A stretch of DNA of 64,000 bases, from assembly GCA_022577435.1 (NCBI GenBank), contig JAKOON010000004.1, positions 2,689,001 through 2,753,000 of the forward strand. Reading direction: 5' to 3'. Below, piece after piece: positions 59,586-64,000 of this stretch (positions within the stretch are counted from its first letter, which is position 1; the number at the start of each line of letters is the position of its first letter). A program made the position numbers and the translations under genes. A model generated the notes under the pieces. The model saw nothing but the letters and a program-made list of their open reading frames with translations, was not told the DNA's origin and did no database searches. This DNA comes from Embiotoca jacksoni (taxonomy: Eukaryota; Chordata; Actinopteri; Embiotocidae).

Positions 59586-62054
59586 CTGTATCACTGACAT
59601 CCTATTCGCTGGAGTGTCTGTGCTAAGCCCGGCAAAGCTGGAGTGGCAACCTGCCCTGGGGACTGTCAGGCTGTTTGGGGTGGTTTTGAGGTACATGACC
59701 TCTGACCTGGGCAGGGTGAGTGGCAGAGGGCTCTGGTAGTCAAAACAAATTGGCGAGGTGATGAGAGAAGGGCTGCTCACCACGTTCATCCGGCTCGCGG
59801 AATCTCTTTCCTCCATCTCACTCTGCACCAACATGATGTCACTCTTGTTGATCCTTTTCTTTTTTCCCTTCCCCACTGGAGGATTGGAGTACTCAGCCAT
59901 GCGGCAGTTATAATTCCCAGTCTCCTTATCTTGATGCTTGGACTTGACAGCGATGGCGGTCATGACTGCTAAGAGCATGACAGAGATAATGCAGAGGGTA
60001 ACTATGAGGGGCAGGGACACATCCCAGTGCTGCTGTTCCCCACTCGCACTGGAACCCCCTCCTGCTGCTGTTTCTGTGTTCGCCTTAATGATCAGCTTAG
60101 CTACGGCAGATAAGGGGGGCTTGCCATGGTCAGTTACCTTCACCACCAGCTCAACCACCGGGGCGACCTCCTCCCAAAGAGCGTGGGCGGTTCTGACCTC
60201 CCCTCCCACCGGATCCATCTCGAACAGGTGGTCGTCATTTCCCTCCGTGATCTCATAGGTCAAATGGCCACTTTCTCCGTGGTCGTGGTCCACCGCTTTC
60301 ACTGTCGCCACGATGTATCCAATACCTACGTTTCGAGGCACTGGGATTTCAGCTGTATCATTTTGCAGCAGGGGTAAAATAATAACTGGGAGATTGTCGT
60401 TGACGTCGAGGACATTGACTCGAACTGTGGAAGTGCTCTCCATGTGAGGGGATCCTCCATCTTTAGCCTGAACTTTAAACTCAAAGGATTTAGTTTGCTC
60501 GTAATTGAAAGAGCGTGAGGCATATATGGCTCCGTTGGTGGGATTAACAGACACGTAGGTGTACACTGAAACGTCTCCTATATGTGACGGTAGAATGGAG
60601 TACGATACTGTTCCATTGCGACCTACATCGGGGTCGTGGGCCAGAACCGAGCCCAGATATTCCCCCGGGATGTTGTTCTCAGGCACCTGTAACACATACA
60701 CTGTCTTTGTAAAGCGAGGCGCGTTGTCGTTCTCATCCAAGATTTTCACAGTAAATGATTTAGTGTAGTTCAAAGAAGGGATCCCATTGTCTCTCGCCAC
60801 AATTGTTACGTTGTATTCATCTTTCATTTCCCTGTCCAGGGGTCTATCTGTGAGCAGAGTGTAAAAATTATCATTGTTTTCCTGCAGTCTGAATGGTACG
60901 TTTCCCAGCACGCGGCACTGGAGTTGCCCGTTACGGCCGGAGTCCTTATCTGTCACTCTGACCAGCGCTATGACAGATTCTGGAGGTGCTGCTTCACTGA
61001 TGGCTCCCTGCCGCACGGAAACAAAACTTATTAGTGGCGAGTTGTCATTTTTGTCAAGCACTTTGACAGTTATTTTACAGTGGCCTGGTATCGGGTTGGG
61101 CCCCAGATCCTTAGCTTGCACGTCAAACTCTATGATTGGATTCTCTTCATAGTCAATCTCTCCCTGGACCTTGATGACGCCAGTATTGGGGTCAATGGAG
61201 AACAAATCTTGTATTCGCTCAGATGCATATCCAGTGAAGGAATAGACCACCTGCCCGTTGCTTCCCTCATCTTGGTCAGTGGCATTCAAATCAATGAGTA
61301 CTTTTCCAGGAGGGGAATTCTCTGGAATCTCTATCACGTAGGAGGATTTTTCAAAAACTGGGCTGTTGTCATTCGAATCAGTCACTCTGACATTGATCTG
61401 CATGGAGCCTGATCTTGGATACTCCCCACCGTCAATTGCAGTGAGGAGTAGGGTGTGATGGCTCTGATCCTCCCTGTCCAGAGGTCTCTGAACCACCAGC
61501 TCTGGATATATAGTCCCATCGCCCCTCACTTTTAAATCCAAAGAAAAGGTATTATAATCATCTCGTGTGACCTGATAGGTCTTTATCCCATTCTCCCCAG
61601 AATCTGAGTCATGTGCAATAGTCAGAGGGAAGCGTGTCCCAGCAGCAGCGTTCTCTGAAATGTCAATATTAACATGATCTGAGGGAAAACTGGGCGAGTT
61701 GTCATTTATGTCCTGTATATCAATCTTGATCATGCATATTTCCTTGTCGTTGGCAAACACCTCCATAGACAGCTGGCACTTTGGGTTGCGCCTGCATAAC
61801 GTTTCTCTGTCAATTCTTTGTTTGGTGAAGATTAGTCCACTCTCCGGGTCAACATCCACCAGATGTGGTGCAGAATTCTCCAGTACTCTGAAGTTAGATT
61901 TTTTCCCTCTCTCCATGGTCCCATATCCGGCATCTTTTGCTATATTGCCGAGAACAGCTCCTGGTCCTTGCTCCTCCGGGACAGAATAATTGAGATTTTT
62001 CAATGTCAGGGCTTTAACCCACAGCAGAAAGAAAATGGGTACAGAGAGACGCAT
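59586..62054 (-). CDS. pcdh17: Protocadherin-17, coding exon 1 (ectodomain, membrane span, CM1)
   Basis: Encodes residues 1-823 of a delta-2 protocadherin: a calcium-dependent homophilic adhesion protein of neurons that works in axon extension and synapse organisation. A signal peptide (1 to about 16) precedes LNYSVPEEQG. Six cadherin repeats follow; the first five end at the calcium-binding linkers DINDN (115), DSNDN (226), DKNDN (334), DENDN (440) and DVNDN (550). EC6 ends near 655. An RGD lies at 177-179. The membrane helix is about 681-703. The tail has NYNCRMAEYSNP, a GKGKKKRINKSDIMLVQSE stretch and a CM1-like block (MNVVSSPSL...SPRSEVMYLK). The one large exon for the whole ectodomain is typical of clustered and delta protocadherins. 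The start at 62054 was chosen because the signal peptide begins there; the open frame extends 36 codons further up through a poly-Phe tract without resemblance to the family. The donor is CAG|GTAAGG at 59585, in phase 0. Confidence 0.97.
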
Positions 62055-62830
62055 CCCTTCAGATGGATATGCAGTAGTAGCAGACAGAAAAAAAAAAAAT
62101 CCTCGTTGACTTTCAACCTGTTGATTACGGCAAACCCAGGGTACTAAACCAGAACCAGGCATGTGGTTGACGCCGATCTCGCACTAATTGTGTATTACAC
62201 CGATTCGTGAACTGCTATCTCTTTCTCATCGGTATTTGAACCTCTTCCACATGCCGTTCGGCTATGATGAACTCTTTCTGTAAACAAAGATGACCGCCCG
62301 ACGACACCTGATGTATGAATTAAACATCAAATTCAGCATAGTGTACGAGAAATGCTTTGTTTTTTCCTCACGGGGGGACTTAATGAATAATCGATGACTA
62401 AAGTATTAATATTCCCTACTGCATCCAAGGTTAACGCGTTTGAATCTCCGTGGTGAAGGTTAGACCGCAGCTTACAAAAGCGCATTGCCCTCATGCGACA
62501 TCTACACCTAGGCTACAGCAAATACTGACATGCCCGTTCAAAATGCAGCATTACCCGATGTTACCATTCACAATGCATTTACTTTTCTCCCGGTGCGGCA
62601 CACTGTTGCATATGGGTTCTGCTCGTGTAGCATACACAGCCTACCCATGCCACAAAGTGGAATAAAAGCAGGATATAGAGCTGTTACTCCTGTCCAACCT
62701 TTTGTGTTCCCGTCATTCAAGAGCATCTGTAGCACGGCTGCGACTTTTGCCCGATGATTGTCCTATAATCAGTCCAGTAATCCCATAATCCAGTCCAATT
62801 GGACACAGTGCTCTTTTATCCTTCATTCGG
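62055..62830 (-). promoter_or_regulatory. pcdh17: Putative pcdh17 5' UTR and promoter
   Basis: The sequence upstream of the pcdh17 start has moderate GC and scattered CpG, and no repeat family. A TATA-like GGATAAAAGAG on the minus strand lies at about 62812-62822, followed upstream by a CCAATTGG word (62796-62803 lies just downstream on the transcript), which would put transcription near 62785 and give a leader of about 730 bases. No acceptor-like site needs to be assumed. This is inference from motifs alone. Confidence 0.3.
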
Positions 62831-64000
62831 ACAATGCTCATCTGCACTGCCCACGTAAACGATGCCAGGGAAAACGCCAAAAAAAAAAACAAAAAAAAAG
62901 AGAGAGGTGTGCTGGAAGATTTCAGATAATCAAAATTAATCGCTTTTCCTGCGCTCAGTTTCTCTCCGCGTCAACTGTTGAAACCTGCTTCCCTTCACAG
63001 TGAGCTGATCTGACCGGAATCCTCTCGACGCCTTTAGAACAGACTCCAGTGTATTTCTTGGTGCATTTAACATAGTTTCTGATCGTCTTCCAGCAAATGA
63101 GTGAACAGTGACAGATCTTGCCTTGGGGGGGGGTTCTCCAATAGGTCTGGCAAGATCGCATGAAGAAGGGCTGTTCTAGTGCTACGTGATTCATTTACTG
63201 ATGTGCGCGCACAGAGCAGCAGCATCACAGGGAAAAAACGTGCTGCTGGATGTTGCTCCTAATACATGTGAATGCGAACTAGGGATCATGAATAGATCGA
63301 TGAAATGCGTTTGGCTGACATGTAGTGGAAGGACTTGACAAGTGGTCATTTCCAGGGAGAAGTGGATCAGATGTTCAAAGTGGTGTGGAAAATGTAAAAT
63401 TAAAGCTGACAAAATGTTTAAAGAATCGCTGAGCTTCTTCCCCCTCAGAGTGCCATGTTCTCAGTGTCAATGAAGAACTAAAGCCTCTGATCAATTATTG
63501 ACACCTACCACCTGTCTCTTGTATTGTGCCAACTGTTATGATTAGTTTTGAGAAAATTCAAGCATCGGATGAAATAGAAGACAGACTGTGCGTGTTTTCA
63601 GGATAATATCTGTAAAGGACAGAAGAGACTTGCTTATTCCTGTGAAAACAAAAAACAAAAAAAACAAGGCTTATTTCACAGCTCAAATATCACAGCTGTT
63701 GGTATAACCTGCCTTCTGCAGCTATCACACTTTCCTCCAATAGCCTATCCACATCAATCTCATATCTCATATTGAAAAGATGGAGTGACATTTAGTTCAC
63801 TCCGCGTTTCAACAATATGACATTTGCATTTTTATTCTCACTTGACCAGATCTCAGTGACGTGCGAAGCTCTTTGGTGCCGCTACCTATATGAGGGCAAT
63901 TCTTAGAGGAAGCTGTGTCAACATTAGGGTGAGATCAGTGTGGCCTGGTTCCTCATTTAATTCCATGTTGCCGAGGATCTAAATCAACCTTGAGTTGTCC
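62831..64000. other. Upstream flank of pcdh17
   Basis: No gene supported. Contains A-rich runs (62878-62900, 63649-63666) and a G run (63125-63133). Open frames are short and without domains. Confidence 0.5.

Noticed and set aside
62055..62162. Upstream extension of the pcdh17 frame to an ATG at 62162 (36 extra residues)
   Set aside because: It includes a poly-Phe tract from a poly-A/T run and has no family resemblance. The signal peptide starts at 62054.
1..64000. CRISPR arrays, tRNA and rRNA genes
   Set aside because: No regularly spaced direct repeats with unique spacers, no cloverleaf with A/B boxes that I could recognise, and no rRNA-like sequence.

Overview
The window looks like teleost fish genomic DNA, probably from a percomorph. 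It is AT-rich and mostly non-coding, with vertebrate-type split genes (GT-AG introns), long CA/GT microsatellites, and fragments of dispersed repeats that I recognise from fish genomes. Nothing prokaryotic is present: no operons, CRISPR arrays or rRNA. I also found no convincing tRNA.

Two genes can be supported, both on the minus strand and both encoding neuronal cell-surface adhesion proteins. slitrk5 (coding 20956-23559, 867 residues) has its whole coding sequence in one exon. A 447-bp intron in its 5' UTR separates that exon from an upstream leader exon. pcdh17 (coding 51113-62054) has four coding exons that I joined by splice-site consensus and reading phase: 59586-62054, 58414-58472, 58076-58245 and 51113-51690. 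Together they give 1091 residues: six cadherin repeats, one membrane span and a delta-2 protocadherin tail. pcdh17 lies upstream of slitrk5 in the same orientation, about 27 kb away.

Layout. 1-17.7 kb is intergenic, with microsatellites and a few decayed repeats. 17.7-20.95 kb is AT-rich and is probably the slitrk5 3' UTR plus flank. 20.96-24.4 kb is slitrk5 and its leader. 24.5-50.1 kb is intergenic. It holds a degenerate Tc1/mariner transposon split by a second element (27.8-28.6 kb), a 370-bp polypyrimidine tract (28.8-29.2 kb), a C/T-rich stretch that may be old retroelement (29.7-31.0 kb), an unidentified patch of protein-like broken reading frames (42.1-44.1 kb), and a 440-bp AATTC-type satellite attached to a dispersed fish repeat (45.0-45.8 kb). 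50.15-62.8 kb is pcdh17 from its putative polyadenylation signals to its putative promoter. 62.8-64 kb is upstream flank.

SLITRK and delta-2 protocadherin proteins both act at axons and synapses, and long gene-poor flanks are typical of such genes. Some repeat-free non-coding stretches could be regulatory, but this cannot be shown from one sequence. I found no clearly new biological system. The least explained feature is the 42.1-44.1 kb patch.
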